In this document: piece after piece, positions 11,406-23,178 of the stretch
How the letters are laid out: every line of letters starts with the position of its first letter
Position numbering within the stretch: the first letter of the stretch is position 1
From: Cydia pomonella
Taxonomy: Eukaryota > Arthropoda > Insecta > Lepidoptera > Tortricidae
DNA: 64,000 bases
Reading direction: 5' to 3'
Assembly: GCF_033807575.1 (NCBI RefSeq)
Contig: NC_084711.1
Span: 8,928,001 to 8,992,000 of the forward strand
The notes under the pieces: generated by a model
The model's input: only the letters and a program-made list of their open reading frames with translations
What the model was told of the DNA's origin: nothing
Databases searched by the model: none
Position numbers and translations under genes: made by a program

Positions 11406-11682
11406 GACGACCAGTTTGGCCTAGTGGGTAGTGACCCTGCCTACGAAGCCGATGGTCCCGGGTTCAAATCCTGGTAAGGGCATTTATTCGTGTGATGGGC
11501 ATGGATATTTGTTCCTGAGTCATGGGTGTTTTCTATGTATTTAAGTTTTTATAAATATTTATATATTATATATATCGTTGTCTAAGTACTCTCAACACAA
11601 GCCTTATTGAGCTTACTGTGGGACTCAGACAATTTGTGTAATAATGTCCTATAATATTTATTTATTTATTTATTTAGTTTAG
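11406..11682 (+). mobile_element. Complete tRNA-derived SINE (family 1)
   Basis: This is the reference copy for family 1. The A box is tggcctagtggg, the B box gggttcaaatcc. The body follows (gggcatttattcgtgtgatg, cctgagtcatgggtgtttt, acaagccttattgagctta, ctgtgggactcag, caatttgtgtaataatgtcc) and the tail is (TTTA)n at about 11658-11677. The head is tRNA-like but is part of the SINE. Other copies lie at 5722, 38071, 40612, 41271, 52031, 55228 and 59962. Confidence 0.88.
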
Positions 11683-11945
11683 GTTTGATTATGAACACAA
11701 ATTTAGCAATTTTTTTTTTTGGTTTGATATATGACATTCAGTTTCTTTTCACCACACCTTACTTATCCACCTCACTTAGCTTATCCTGACACGGACTTTA
11801 ATTACCTACATTATGTATTAAGGGCGATAAAGACGAATTTATGAACAAGTGTTAATTGAGCCCGAAGCCGAAGGACAGGGCTTAATTAAAACGAGTCTGA
11901 AATTCTTGTACCGCACGTGGCCCACATAACGTTTTTCATCACACT

Positions 11946-12236
11946 TAAAAAACCGGCCAAGTGCGAGTCGGACTCGCACACGAAGGGTTCCGTACCATTA
12001 TTTAAAAAACGGCAAAAAAATATGTTTATTGTATGGGAGCCCCCTTAAATATTTATTTTATTCAGTTTTTAGTATTTGTTGTTATAGAGGCAACAGAAAT
12101 ACATCATCTGTAAAAATTTCAACGGTCTAGCTATCACGGTTCATGAGATATAGCCTGTTGACAGACGGACGGACGGACAGTGAAGTTTCAGTAATAGGGC
12201 CCCGTTTGACCCTTTGGGTACGAAACCCTAAAAACT
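11946..12236 (+). repeat. Lepidopteran interspersed repeat (ggccaagtgcgagtcggactcg type)
   Basis: The head accggccaagtgcgagtcgg, the middle catctgtaaaaatttcaacgg, the (gacg)n-like cagacggacggacggacag and the end ctttgggtacgaaaccctaaaa match a repeat widespread in moths. It does not code for protein. A short fragment of its head recurs at 51643-51663. Confidence 0.7.
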
Positions 12237-12640
12237 AAATTTTAAGCGTAATAATCCTTAAATATGGTGACATTTAAAACATTGGTCCGCCATATTGTCA
12301 TTTTTGACAGGGTTTGCATCGAAGGCACAGATCCATTTGGCATTCAGCCACCATTGGAAATTATGTAAAAAATATTTTAAACGGCTATTAAATTAATCAA
12401 ATTACATATTTTTAAACGTCAACAAAAATATTAAATTATAACCGTCAATATTTTAAAAGTAAAACTCATTTATATTACTTGGTTCGTATGAATTAGTGAC
12501 ATAATTAAAAAATATGCCAATGGGCATAATTAAATTAAAAAATCTATTACCGCCCGTGGGCATCATATAGGTAGCTCATTCCATCCATCGTTAACGAGCA
12601 AGTGTGATAAAAAATAACTTTTATTAAGAGGGGGCGAAAT
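12237..12640 (+). repeat. Interspersed repeat, copy 1 of a direct pair
   Basis: This matches 13228-13625 in the same orientation about 990 bases downstream: ttttaagcg.aataat.cttaaata, tccgccat, ggcattcagccac, ttttaaacggct, ttaaattaatcaaatta, gtaaaactcatt, then caagtgtgat.aaaa near the right end. Confidence 0.7.
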
Positions 12641-13227
12641 GCCAGGAACTTGCGACGAAAGATCTGGCGATTGCATGGCTTTTAAGGTTTTATATCTTAA
12701 TAACTATGAAAGTATACTTCTGATTAAAATGTTGCTAGTCAAATCCCTCGGCTATATATCTATTTATACTAAAATTACATTGCTATAGTATAACGGCTAT
12801 AGTATATACAGGGTAACGATATACAATTGAAAATAAATGATAGTGAGACATCTTTTCGTGATTTTTAACCCTTAACGGTTTTGCTTAGAGTCTGCGCTCG
12901 TAAATATAGTTTAGTTTCCAAGTGAATTTTTTCATTACATTTGCCCTTGATTAAAACGTGATAAAATTCAATATAAAAACTGCAAATTTGCGTTTGCCCC
13001 CTCGTTACGTCATCCTAATGAAGTAATAAAATGCAACAATGCACAACATCTCAGCGCGTTCTTTCGCAATAAATTAGCATTACTGGCATGTCCAAAGTAC
13101 AACATTAACTTAAGGTGCCTTAATAAGCACCTTGCATTTTCGTAATATCACAATTTTTATGGGGTTTGTTCATTTAACCTTTTTATTCTCAGATGCTTAG
13201 AAGAATAAGGCATAAAATAGTACACTG
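12641..13227. other. Intergenic DNA, no gene seen
   Basis: AT-rich with no coding or repeat structure that I can support. Confidence 0.45.
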
Positions 13228-13625
13228 TGCAGATTTTAAGCGAAATAATTCTTAAATACGGTGACATATCAAAAATTCGTCCGCCATTTTGTAATTTTTT
13301 GTCAGGATAGGCATTCAGCCACGATTGAAAATTATGTAAAAATATTTTAAACGGCTCTTAAATTAATCAAATTAAATAATTTAAAACATAAACAAAATTA
13401 TTAAATTATAAACGTCAGTATTTTAAAAGTAAAACTCATTAATGCTACTTGGTTTGTATGCATATCTGACATATTTAAAAAAAGCTATAATTCCCTAGGG
13501 AGTTATAGCTTTTTTGTCCCGCGGGAACAAAATAGGCATTTGTCCTTCAGTACATCTGCATGAAATGAGATCTTATTCTGGCAAGTGTGATGAAAAGTTA
13601 CTTGTTTTACAAGAGGGCAAAGTTG
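13228..13625 (+). repeat. Interspersed repeat, copy 2 of a direct pair
   Basis: Partner of 12237-12640. It contains a short inverted repeat, aaaaaagctataa / ttatagctttttt, at about 13479-13516, which copy 1 does not have in this form. Confidence 0.7.
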
Positions 13626-13770
13626 TTGTTTAACCGCTAGTGCTAATATCGATACCCGAGCATGCGAAAGATTTCTAAATTGAACCACGAGCGTTGCGAG
13701 GGTTTCAAGGTAAGAGGGTTAAACAAACTTTGCCTCCGAGAAAAAACACAAAACTTTTCACCACACCAAC
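13582..13770. repeat. Imperfect inverted repeat with caagtgtg ends
   Basis: The left end caagtgtgatgaaaagtt and the right end aacttttcaccacacc are near reverse complements. The internal gagggcaaagttgttgtttaac pairs loosely with gttaaacaaactttgcctc. It looks like a MITE lying on the edge of the preceding repeat. Confidence 0.55.
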
Positions 13771-14239
13771 ACGAGGAAAATACTAACTATGGAATACCAA
13801 AAAAATTACTTTGCTACACATGTGGATAAAATGCCACTTTTTCATCCGTTTTTGAACAATCAAGAGTGCCTTTACCAGCTGGTGTGTTGAAAAGATAATT
13901 TCGAATTGAAGCATGTTTTACTATGTCATTTTGATAAAGGTTTTGCATACATTGTAGTAGTTATACAATAAATCACACTTTTCTAAATAACCTGTTAGGT
14001 AAAAAGTAGTCGTTTGGCTTCACTGTTTAACAAGTCGGCGTTATGGAAATATGTTTCTATATAAGCTTTATTATTCTAAGCTAACTTCTAAAATTAAGTT
14101 AGTATTAGGTACGTAAATTTTAATATTTTGATGCTTTACTGATACAAATGGTAAGTTTATCATCCTAAAACGGAATCGGAAACAAATCGAATACTGTAGA
14201 CGCTGGTTCGACCCCGGACCTGGGCATTGGAGGCCCGGC
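13771..14239. other. Intergenic DNA with a possible SINE scrap
   Basis: No gene. The bases gctggttcgaccccggacct at 14201-14220 resemble a tRNA B box and may be a remnant SINE head. It is too short to classify. Confidence 0.4.
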
Positions 14240-14376
14240 CTAGCTAAAGTTACAATCGCTATCGCTTCGACAACGAAACGCTTTGTCTCTCTCTATCACT
14301 CTTCGATATTAGTGCGACAGTGACAGTTGCGTTTCGATCGCTACGGAGCGTAAGCGATTTGCACGTTGGCTACGCG
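14240..14376. mobile_element. Palindromic MITE (gcgtagccaacgt family), diverged copy
   Basis: The right end gctacggagcgtaagcgat and cacgttggctacgcgg match the MITE at 46015-46156. The left arm (agttacaatcgctatcgct) has diverged. No coding sequence. Confidence 0.6.
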
Positions 14377-14485
14377 GCTTGGTCACTTTTTTTCTTTCCT
14401 ATATGACATCTGTTTCAGAAGCAACCAAAGAGTGTAAGTATATGAAGCAACCCACGAGCAAAGCAAGAGCTTAATAATGTTTTTA

Positions 14486-15452
14486 ACACACTTGCTCAAA
14501 ACGACGTTTTTATTCCACCGATTTTTGGCTCATAATCCTAGATATTAAACACGCGTGTTTTCAGTATATTATAACCCTCGTGCTTTTTCATTATATTATC
14601 AGACTGAGTTAAGAAGGTAGTTGATTGCTAATAATATGCATGGAAACGGAGAGTTCTTAATTTGGACGAGTAATAAATTTTTTTTAACCAACTATTATTA
14701 GGTTTAAAATCTTATTTCAAAAAGGTTTTATCACACCAAACATACTTTAAAGAATAAATTATATCGTAAATTACATTAATGAATAAACATAACATTTTTC
14801 GATTTAATCTCCGTCCGTCGAATAGAAATTCGTTTTTTTTTTTAATTTTTTTAATTGGCTATTTGTCGATTTCATTCGCGCTTTTGCCCTGCGCGCGCAT
14901 TGGTATCGTGCGTAAAAAAAAGAACGCGCCAGCCATTTTCAAAACAAAGCAAAATTGGAATAGTTTTGCACGTTTTTAGTTTATATATTGACGAAAACGA
15001 AAACGAAAATGAAGAACACATAAAATTGACGCTGCCAGTAATACTTATAGAGGCAAGAGCCGACAACGATAGCCTTAAAACCAACAAAATCGGGTGAAAA
15101 AGAATTGGCAGCATATGGAACTTTTATGCAATGGAAAATCAGCAAAAACGTCCAGCAGTCTTTCTTGGAAAACGTGTTGGTAGCTTACTTCAATGAACTG
15201 GCGAATAAGTGCCTACAAGCCCAGCACGCTTTGGTGCAATTAGTCGATGTTAAAACTGTAAGTCACCCTTTTCAAAATTGTATTTTTACTGTTTTGACAA
15301 AAAAAAAACTAATTTTAAATCCTCGCAAGTGTGTTGAAAAACGTCGTATGAACATATCACATCGGCTTCCTTATTGCGCGCTCGCTTACAGCTAGCGCGC
15401 ACAATATCGCCTCGTGTGTAATGACCAAACTTACCACAATTATATCATAATG
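14486..15452 (+). mobile_element. ~0.97-kb non-coding element, copy A of an inverted pair
   Basis: The whole segment is the reverse complement of 23179-24128, in matching order: cacacttgctcaaaacgacg, atttttggctcata, aacacgcgtgttttcagtat, aacttttttatta-type blocks, ggctatttgtcgatttc, gcgcgccagccatttt, ttgaaaaacgt, cgcctcgtgtgtaatgacc, tcataatgta. The short open frames inside are not shared intact between copies, so I call it a non-autonomous DNA element or an internal fragment of one. Confidence 0.75.
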
Positions 15453-16287
15453 TACTACTAATCTTGATAGTGGCCCGACCTCAAATTCGAACTTAGCCTG
15501 TCCAACACCTTTAGGGGATTGTCATTTATGTTGAACATCACTAGTTGCCATATGGTTACACGGTTGCATTAAATAAGTGCGCTCGATAAGAATTTAAACT
15601 AAAATTTCTACAATAAGTACATGTCATGTTTACATGAAGAATTAAATTGCTTGAAGAATAAATTGTGGAACTAACCTGTGCATCAATTCTCAGAGACCCA
15701 TTCGATCATCGAGCTACTCATACGGAATATCATCAGTCACTCGAATTGGATGTAACACGACGACTTGGGATTACGTATCCGAGCTCCCGGGAACACATTA
15801 CATTTCGACACGGCCCGCATCACCGCTTCCACGTAGCGACACACGAACCCCCAATACCTACGTAACAATGACAATATTACGGACTAGTGCCAGTAAACAT
15901 GAACATTATTTACATTACAATCGGGATCTTCTTTTCCGGATATTTAGTAGAGTATTTTGTAGGATTCACTTATGTTAAATTTTAACCCTATAGTAGTAAG
16001 TTCATTCAATGTTAATGGTGTTCACAAAGGACACGAAAATGAAACATCCGATATTTCCAGTCACGCAGACAACGAAATAAGATAAATTTCGCCGGCCTGA
16101 TTATTTAATCGAACCATTATTGTTTACAACTCTGAGCCGTGATAAACGATGAAATAATATTTTGATAGAGTAAAAGTACCCATTATCTTTTACGCAGATA
16201 CTGTAATCATATTTGTAACTTTGGTAAACTATAAATATTATATAAAAATATAAGATCGTCGGCTAGGTATTTTTTAAACTCATTTAA
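15453..16287. other. Intergenic DNA, no gene seen
   Basis: The open frame at 15665-15865 lacks motifs, a GC-rich coding signature or splice sites. No repeats recognised. Confidence 0.45.
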
Positions 16288-16552
16288 TTTTAAGAGTGCA
16301 TTCCTGCGCTTAAATTAAGTTACTTTCTCAAAGACACCGGTATTTAAATGAACTCAATTTCGAAGATAATCAACAATTTATTTTTATCTAATAAGGCCCA
16401 TAGGGGCCTACATACACATATGAACGTATGTTTCCTTAGGGCTTTTTTACATATTGATTACTGATTTGTATAACTTTATGCATTTGCTATCAAACGCAAG
16501 TATTCTCTCGGACGATCGATGTTCCAAATGATATTGATATATCAAAGTTTAC
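16288..16552 (+). repeat. MITE fragment, relative of 18762-19457
   Basis: It shares gagtgcattcctg.gcttaaatt, aagttactttctcaaaga, caccggtatt, ctcaatttcg.agataatcaa and gacattgatat-type blocks with 37545-37942, and its first half with 18788-18890. The left terminal repeat is degenerate and the right end is missing. Confidence 0.65.
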
Positions 16553-18760
16553 GCAGATGCCCAGGCCCAATTTATTATAGATATGACGAGATAAGCGTTA
16601 TGTGTGGTATATAATTATAGCTCACAAATCCACCACATTATGACATTTTTTATTTTTTCGGTAGCATTTGTTTTAACGGAAATAAAGAGGTTGCAAATCG
16701 AGTAACAGAACTTAGTTACCAACTAGGTACACAAAACACCGTCTATAGGTATAGAAATTGGATAGTCTATACTCGTAAGTATTGCGTATCTCCGCACTTT
16801 AGGGAACGCAGGGCAAAGATGCATGACGCATTATTAATTTATTAGTCGATGTTAAAATAGACATAGCTGTTTTCTTCTTGCAAATAATGTTCCCACCCTG
16901 GTCGTACGCCAGACCGTCAACCTCTCGATGGTGGTTCATTATATTTATTACCGTAATTATTTTCGTGGGAAGAAAGATTAATAGCATGTAAAATACGCAA
17001 GTAATTATAACGGGTTAGCACTGATTGACTAGTATGCTATTATTTTGCGGATTAGCAAAACAATATTTTTGTTTTAATTTATATGGATTTCCGCAAAGTA
17101 ACGCCAGATTCTATTAATTTCTTCTATACCGCGTGTAAATCCAAAACAGTCAATAAGTTAAAAAGTTTTTTTAAGTTATTATTTTTGAATTTTTTTGAAA
17201 ATTTACTGAGTCGCAGTGTACTGCAAACATCACGAGACATAACATGACATACCATTACGAGATACGAGCTTTTTATGGTAACTTCCAACATGCGTTGACA
17301 GTTACTTTAAAAAAAACTCATAACTCGTGTGTTAAATGCAGATTTTCGGCGTCGCAGTTTTAATGACTTACTAATTGTATATTTAAGTTGATATATTTAA
17401 ATTACGGTAATTAATAAACACTTTAAGTTACAACTAAAATAATATTTAATAAAAAATCAATCAAAAGAATATCGAGCCACTGAAATTAATTTCTCGCCGT
17501 CAATCACTGATTGTTGACGCTCACTCGGGGCATGCGACAAGTTATCATCCCACAATTGTAAAAGATACTCGTACAATAATGGCGATAAAAAAATGTGTCA
17601 CCTACTTTACACGCATTGAAGGTCTCAAAATGTTATTGTTCTTACGATAACTCAGCCGTTGGAAACTAAAATATGTCCTTAAGAATAAAAACGCGTAGGT
17701 ATAATGTCTTCCGAATCGTAATCAGATAATTTAAACTATGACACTAGTGTCACGGACATAGAGATATAAATGTCCTAGACATCATTTTGAGTGGTTTTAT
17801 TAAAATAAATATGGACCACTGTTAAGAATTCTGTAGGTAAGACATTATTACATTAATTTTAGCCATCTCGTTATAAAACAGATCAAACACAAGACGTGAG
17901 CAAAGTTGCCTGACAACAATTATTTCTTTTTACCTACCAAAACTAAAAAGCTGTCGACGTAGTTGTAAATTAGAAAAATGTTTACGCATAACAAAAAAAA
18001 CAGCAGGTTAGAGTAGGTTGAGTGAACATGACAAGCCACAAATTCAAATAAAATGTACTAATGGTAACGATTTCAAATAACTGCCAGGTGATCCAAAAAT
18101 TTATTGTGCTACTTCAAAACACATTTGATTATTGTTTCAAATTACTTTTCAGTTAATTTTACGGATAAATAGAAATATTATTAGCGGTCTCGGCCATCTG
18201 CGTACCACCATTATTCTTAGAATCTGCCCCCTTAGAACCTAGAAAACAACACCCGTGACGACTCTTACGAAAAACTACATGTTCGCCATCGAGGAATCTT
18301 AAGCGATCATATAAGGATACACCTATTTTGTTCATTTCTGTACATTAAGTGGAGATACTGTCAGTGATTCATCATAAGTATTATAACATTTGATAAACTA
18401 AATTAAAATGTACCTACTACACTCTCATTGAGTTAGTCCTGAGACTAAATACTCTTACAGAAAAAAATAATCCCCAATAAATGATAGCCCCGAATGAAAC
18501 ACAAATAAACCCGAGTGAAACCAAATAAACTAATTTGTCGGAGGCCTTATTGGGAGAGTTTTAGCAGCGGTGCCGACGCGGCCCAGTCTCCCCGGTTGTA
18601 CGATTGTTATGACTTGTCACCTCCGCCACTCCGGCGCCACTCACACAACTGATGATTAATTTATTTTGGATAATCCAGATCACGTAGGTATTAAAAAAAG
18701 TAGAACACTCACGCGTTTTATCTAATTTCTTTACAGTTCAGCAGGTGCATTATTTTTTAT
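16553..18760. other. Intergenic DNA, no gene seen
   Basis: AT-rich. A small GC-rich patch at 18545-18645 has no open frame with features. No repeat copies recognised. Confidence 0.45.
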
Positions 18761-18761
18761 A

Positions 18762-19457
18762 CACGGTGTTATTTTAACTCCTATTTTAAGGGTGCATTTC
18801 CGAGCTTTAATTAAGTTACTTTATATCTATTAATAAAGTACCAGTATTATAATTAACACCATTTCGGAGACAATCAAAATTTTATTTACAGTACATATGG
18901 TGTTACTTTCCCGCACGTGTGTGGGAATAAGCACTTTCCGTCCATATTTCGAAACTTTAAAGAGCCATATGTACTGTAAAACGTTGTACGATACACGTGT
19001 GAATATGTAATTTCCTATATTCTGCACTTGTATCGTAAATAACTATTATCTAATAACGACCCTATGAACGTTTAGTGTGAATTTATTATTATTTATACTT
19101 CCTGTGTTACGACTTTTTTCCGCGTTTAAACCAGGTGATTATTTTCTGTGCATATAATTGACTATTAGTCGCAGAAAATGAAACTCTTGTACCTGCCAAT
19201 CTTCAGAAAATAAGCGTTTGTACGGTACAATGGTATTAAACAACTTCATGTAATGATCCATTTGCTACTTAACGCAAGTAGGTATGTCAAAGTTTTCAAT
19301 TCTTAGAATACCCATGTTACAGGAACGATATATGCAGCATTTAATTACTTTTTACGAAAAAAAAGTAATAATAAAAATGCAGAAAAGTAACTATGCCATT
19401 GAGTTTCGTTAAATGTAACCGAACCCCGAAGTTAACGGAGTTTAAAAAAACACCGTG
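18762..19457 (+). mobile_element. Non-autonomous DNA transposon with terminal inverted repeats and TA duplication
   Basis: The left end cacggtgttattttaactcc and the right end ggagtttaaaaaaacaccgtg are near-perfect inverted repeats. TA flanks both sides, as expected for Tc1/mariner-type insertion. The left interior (18788-18890) matches the copies at 16288 and 37545. A piece of another palindromic element sits inside at about 18888-19034. No transposase is encoded. Confidence 0.75.
18888..19034 (-). mobile_element. Nested fragment of the palindromic MITE at 24136-24346
   Basis: It shares cagtacatatg, aaaacgttgtacgatac, aatttcctat and gcacttgtatcgtaa with 24136-24280, in opposite orientation. 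It lies wholly inside the TA-flanked element, so it inserted later. Confidence 0.6.
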
Positions 19458-19829
19458 TAGAATACATTCAGTACGTTTTCCCTAACACAATGCCTTCTTA
19501 TCCCAGATATTAAGTGCCTAAGAACCTGTACCTACATTCGTTTCTTGAAGAGCCCCATACTGTTCCGCCATGAAAAAGACTCCTTTATTCCGCAACCAGA
19601 GCGTGCGGTACTGCGGTGGTAGTCATGAATGTCGTGTCAAACAATTTTTTGAGCATAATAATATAAGAAGTGAATACAAAGTGTGAGCTAAAATGTCTTC
19701 TTAGACTTAATTCAGACAATAAATCGCGGGTTCAAAATCGCTCCTGAACTTAGGGTAGTCAATCATTAACACGTCACGTCTTCGAACCGAGTCAAAGAGC
19801 ATTAAGTTAGTATCCAAATGGGCTGATGG

Positions 19830-20190
19830 CTTTTTTTTATACTACGTCGGTGGCAAACAAGCATACGGCCCGCCTGATGGTAAGCGGTCTCCGTAGCCTA
19901 TGTACGCCTGCAACTCCAGAGGAGTAACATGCGGGTTGTCGATCCTAGCATCCCCCTAGCTAGCAGCTCTGGCAACCTTACTCACCGGCAGGAACACAAC
20001 ACTATGAGTAGGGTCTAGTGTTATTTGGCTGCGGTTTTCTGTAAGGTGGAGGTACTTCCCCAGTTGGGCTCTGCTCTAGATCTGGAATGACATCCGCTGC
20101 GCTGTGCCCTACCACACAAAGCGAGATAACATTCACAATGCCCTTACCTCTCTGTTGGACGTAGTTTAAGGACGTACCCGGGTCCGGCTC
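19830..20190 (-). mobile_element. Poly(A)-ended interspersed repeat, longest copy, minus strand
   Basis: On the plus strand it starts with poly(T), then actacgtcggtggcaaacaa, gcatacggcccgcctgatgg, gcctgcaactccagaggagt, caacactatgagtaggg and ggcggttttctgtaagg-type blocks. It ends gacgtacccgggtcc. Read on the minus strand it is a 3'-poly(A) retroposon. Other copies are at 1391, 24515 and 42413. Confidence 0.75.
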
Positions 20191-20209
20191 ACTTTTTAAA
20201 GCTTTTAAA

Positions 20210-20520
20210 CTACATCTATAATATTAAAAAGTTTGTGGCGAGCTGTTGGGGTGTAGCGACCCCACGTACCCGAGTGGAGGAGTGGGTGGACCTGGGGAGT
20301 TCTGTCACCCGAAGGAGGGTGGGTGTGACAGGATTCTCTGCCTCTGGCTTGCCTTGGTCGGCCGTCCAGAGTGGAGTCGTTAGATCTATATCCAGGAGTG
20401 GAAGTAAAACATGCATAAGGCGCGAGTTGGCACACTGGCTGTTAACAGCCACTGGGTAGAAAGCGGCGCATACCTCTCAAGACCCCTGAGCCGCTTACAC
20501 CGTGGTTGCACTTAAAGTGT
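20210..20520 (+). repeat. Interspersed repeat, copy 2 (see 3363)
   Basis: Nearly collinear with 3370-3660, from ggcgagctgttgggg to ctgagccgcttacaccg. It follows directly on the preceding retroposon copy. Confidence 0.65.
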
Positions 20521-21150
20521 CAAAAGGGCTATACGTGTTGGCTTCGGCTCCGCACACGCCTTCCAAAGGTCCGGATACCATTGTTCCGTGATGGGAAAGA
20601 CATGAAAATATTAAAAAGTTAATAGTTTAGAGATTCTCTATCTCTACATAAAATCGAAGTACGGAACACTCTGTGCCTGAGTCCGCTACGTACGTGCCTT
20701 GGTTACACACTGCTAAATCAGATAAGTGTAATACATAAAATATTCTTAGAGTGTGTATTTCAACCGTTAGTAATTTTAAGATAACTAAACGTTTCTGCAA
20801 CTCCGCTATTTTTAAGCTTAAAGATAAGTAAAGTAAAATTTTATTTTTAAAATCCTTCACATACATTTACATAAATTTTGTGGGTCACACTAGGCTGTCT
20901 GTCCTGTGACTCCACGTTTGCGCATTCTGTTAGGAGCGATTTTTACATGTATAAGAATAAAGAATAACTTTATATATAATAGTTTATTTTAAACGCAATA
21001 TATAGTACAATCAATTAACAAAATCGCTTTTAAATAAGAAAATACTATGCCAGGGTTTCGTAATTTAAAAATTAATTAAAGTTATAAATTTCTTATTGAC
21101 AGAGTAACAATTATTTATTTTTATTCTAGGAATCAAGGTCATGCATTATT
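20521..21150. other. Intergenic DNA, no gene seen
   Basis: AT-rich. The minus-strand open frame at 20627-20866 has no recognisable features. Confidence 0.45.
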
Positions 21151-21159
21151 TATTTATTA

Positions 21160-21850
21160 TTACGTACAAAATTTGTACAGCATTACAGTAAAAACTAAGG
21201 CACTATACAAATTAATTGATAATAAGACAAAGTATATACAAGAAATAACATCAGGAACATAATAATTTCAAGTGACATCCAGAGTTTCACAATACATCTG
21301 ACATGTCCGACATATATTTGCCCAGGGACTTGCAAAAATATCACTTTCTGGTGCCCATGACAGAAGCGAGTTCAAGAGTCTTAGTGCTCGCACGGCCTGA
21401 GAGTTTCTGTGCGCTACAGTGCGTGGGGTACTGCCAAGATATTGTAAGTTCGCGGCCTCAGGAGAGTTTTGGGCACAAATGCGATGGCAGTATGAACAAT
21501 TCGTGCTACCAGATCTGGACAGTCAGCGTCACCACGTAAGACACTGCACGTTATACGGAGGAGGCTGGAATTGCGCCGTACCTCAAGGGAATTGAACCCA
21601 AGCGATCCTAACAGATATTTGGTCGGATATAGGAAGGGATAGTACGTATGAATTTTTTTGTACAGGAAGCTGAGAAAAGTTTTTTGGATTTTTTCCAGAA
21701 GCAGAGCGTAAGTTTTCTCAGTTGGGTTCCATACGATGCTGTCCGCCTAACTTGCTCCGGACCAGGGATGTGTAGAGCAATTTGACGACTCTCGGATTGC
21801 TAAAATCGTGCGCATTTCTCATAACAAATCCTAGTCTCTACATTACATTA
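21160..21850 (-). mobile_element. LINE reverse-transcriptase C-terminal fragment (minus strand)
   Basis: Minus-strand frames from about 21830 read LLYTSLVRSKL, then after a shift WNPTEKTYALLLEKIQKTFL, YPTKYLLGSLGFNSLEVRR and DADCPDLVARI. This is the thumb/C-terminal region of a Jockey-like LINE ORF2. At least one frameshift and no catalytic core mean it is a dead, 5'-truncated copy. The A-rich region near 21150 is the probable 3' end. Confidence 0.7.
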
Positions 21851-22360
21851 TATATATTTTTGTCATCTCATTCATTGCAGGTAATTAGAAAATACGAGAA
21901 GTCTTTCAGCAGTGTTTATTTCTTCTTCTTTTAAAATATGGCCTCCATCAAATCTATGATGATTTTGCAAATGTCAAGTGTCGTTGTTCAGTAGTAACTT
22001 ATAAGTTTAATGTGCTCGTAGAGCATGACGTTGTTCGGTAGTTGCTTTAAGTAAAGAAATAGCCGGACTTTACTAAAAGCCACGATGGATTGCCGGGTGT
22101 TGATTAAAACATGGTTAAACACGTTTCAATATTAGTTTTTCATTAGCTGCACGCTTCCATGATAGTTCACTGCATAATAAGCTATCCATATTTACACTTT
22201 AAACTACATTAATGAGCAGATCACAAAAAATATTCTCGAGACGTCTTCGCAATCTTGAATCTCAACGACCCATCCCAGCTCTCTCATGACACATCATGAC
22301 ATCTGTCACCGTACCAAAACTGTTTTAAAAATACAATAGGGGTCAAATTAGTAGCAGGTA
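21851..22360. other. Intergenic DNA, no gene seen
   Basis: No coding or repeat structure recognised. Confidence 0.45.
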
Positions 22361-22363
22361 GAA

Positions 22364-23178
22364 CATGTAAATACAGCTACTCTATTAGGAATAGATCTCG
22401 ACAGTAATATGACCTGGAAATCCCATATCCAAACACTATCCAAAAAGTTGTCCTCTTTCATCTACGCGCTCCAATACCTTAAACGAGTTACAGACTTCGA
22501 GAGTGCCCTTACCGCGTACTACGCATATGCCTATTCAAGGCTGTCCTACGGTCTCGTATTGTGGGGAAATAGTTGTGATGTTGAGACAATTTTTATATTG
22601 CAAAAAAAATGCATCAGGATACTGGTAAATATCGATCAATTGGACTCCTGTAGACCTTATTTTATTAAGCATCAAATACTCACCCTGGCCTCGATGTACA
22701 TCCTTGAAACAAGTAAATTTGTCAGAAAACATATTAACCTTTGTTCACTACTAACAGACAATAGAAGAAACAACCGAAATTTAAATAAACTGGAATTGCC
22801 TTTCTCGTCATTAAAACTTGTTACATCTAGTCCTCATTTTATGTGTATTAAAATTTATAATCACCTTCCGAATTCGTTGAAAAACATAGAAAATTACAAT
22901 TTGTTTCAAAATAAGTTAAAAATCTTCCTTACTGATAAGTGCTTTTATAATGTAAAAGACTACTTCGATGAAAAATTTGATTAGTAATGCTTGTATTCTT
23001 AACAATATGTAATGTTAAATTATTTGAAATGTATTATTTCTTAGTTTTAAGTTAACATTAGTTTATATGTTGCTGTGTCCTTACAGGACGTCACTAAAAC
23101 TAACCACATAATATGTACCACCTTTTATAACTGGTTTGTGATATGCAATAAACAATTCATTCATTCATTCATTCATAC
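22364..23178 (+). mobile_element. 5'-truncated LINE (CR1/Jockey-like) with (ATTC)n tail
   Basis: A single uninterrupted frame to the stop at 22982-22984 encodes over 190 residues of the LINE ORF2 C-terminus. It starts LLGIDLDSNMTWKSHI. Then come LSSFIYALQYLKR, AYYAYAYSRLSYGLVLWGNS, ILQKKCIRIL and CRPYFIKHQILTLASMYI, and a terminal NHLPNSLKNIENYN segment. All lie downstream of the RT catalytic motifs. A short 3' UTR leads to five ATTC repeats at 23157-23177. The frame is intact to its natural stop, so the insertion is relatively young. Confidence 0.8.

Noticed and set aside
11406..11482. tRNA gene
   Set aside because: The same head occurs in at least six collinear copies with the SINE body attached.
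14779..15395. Protein-coding gene from overlapping open frames
   Set aside because: The region is one copy of an inverted repeat pair. The frames are not kept intact in the other copy and are low in complexity.
20216..20459. Open frames on both strands
   Set aside because: They lie in an interspersed repeat shared with 3363-3660, and the frames are not conserved between copies.
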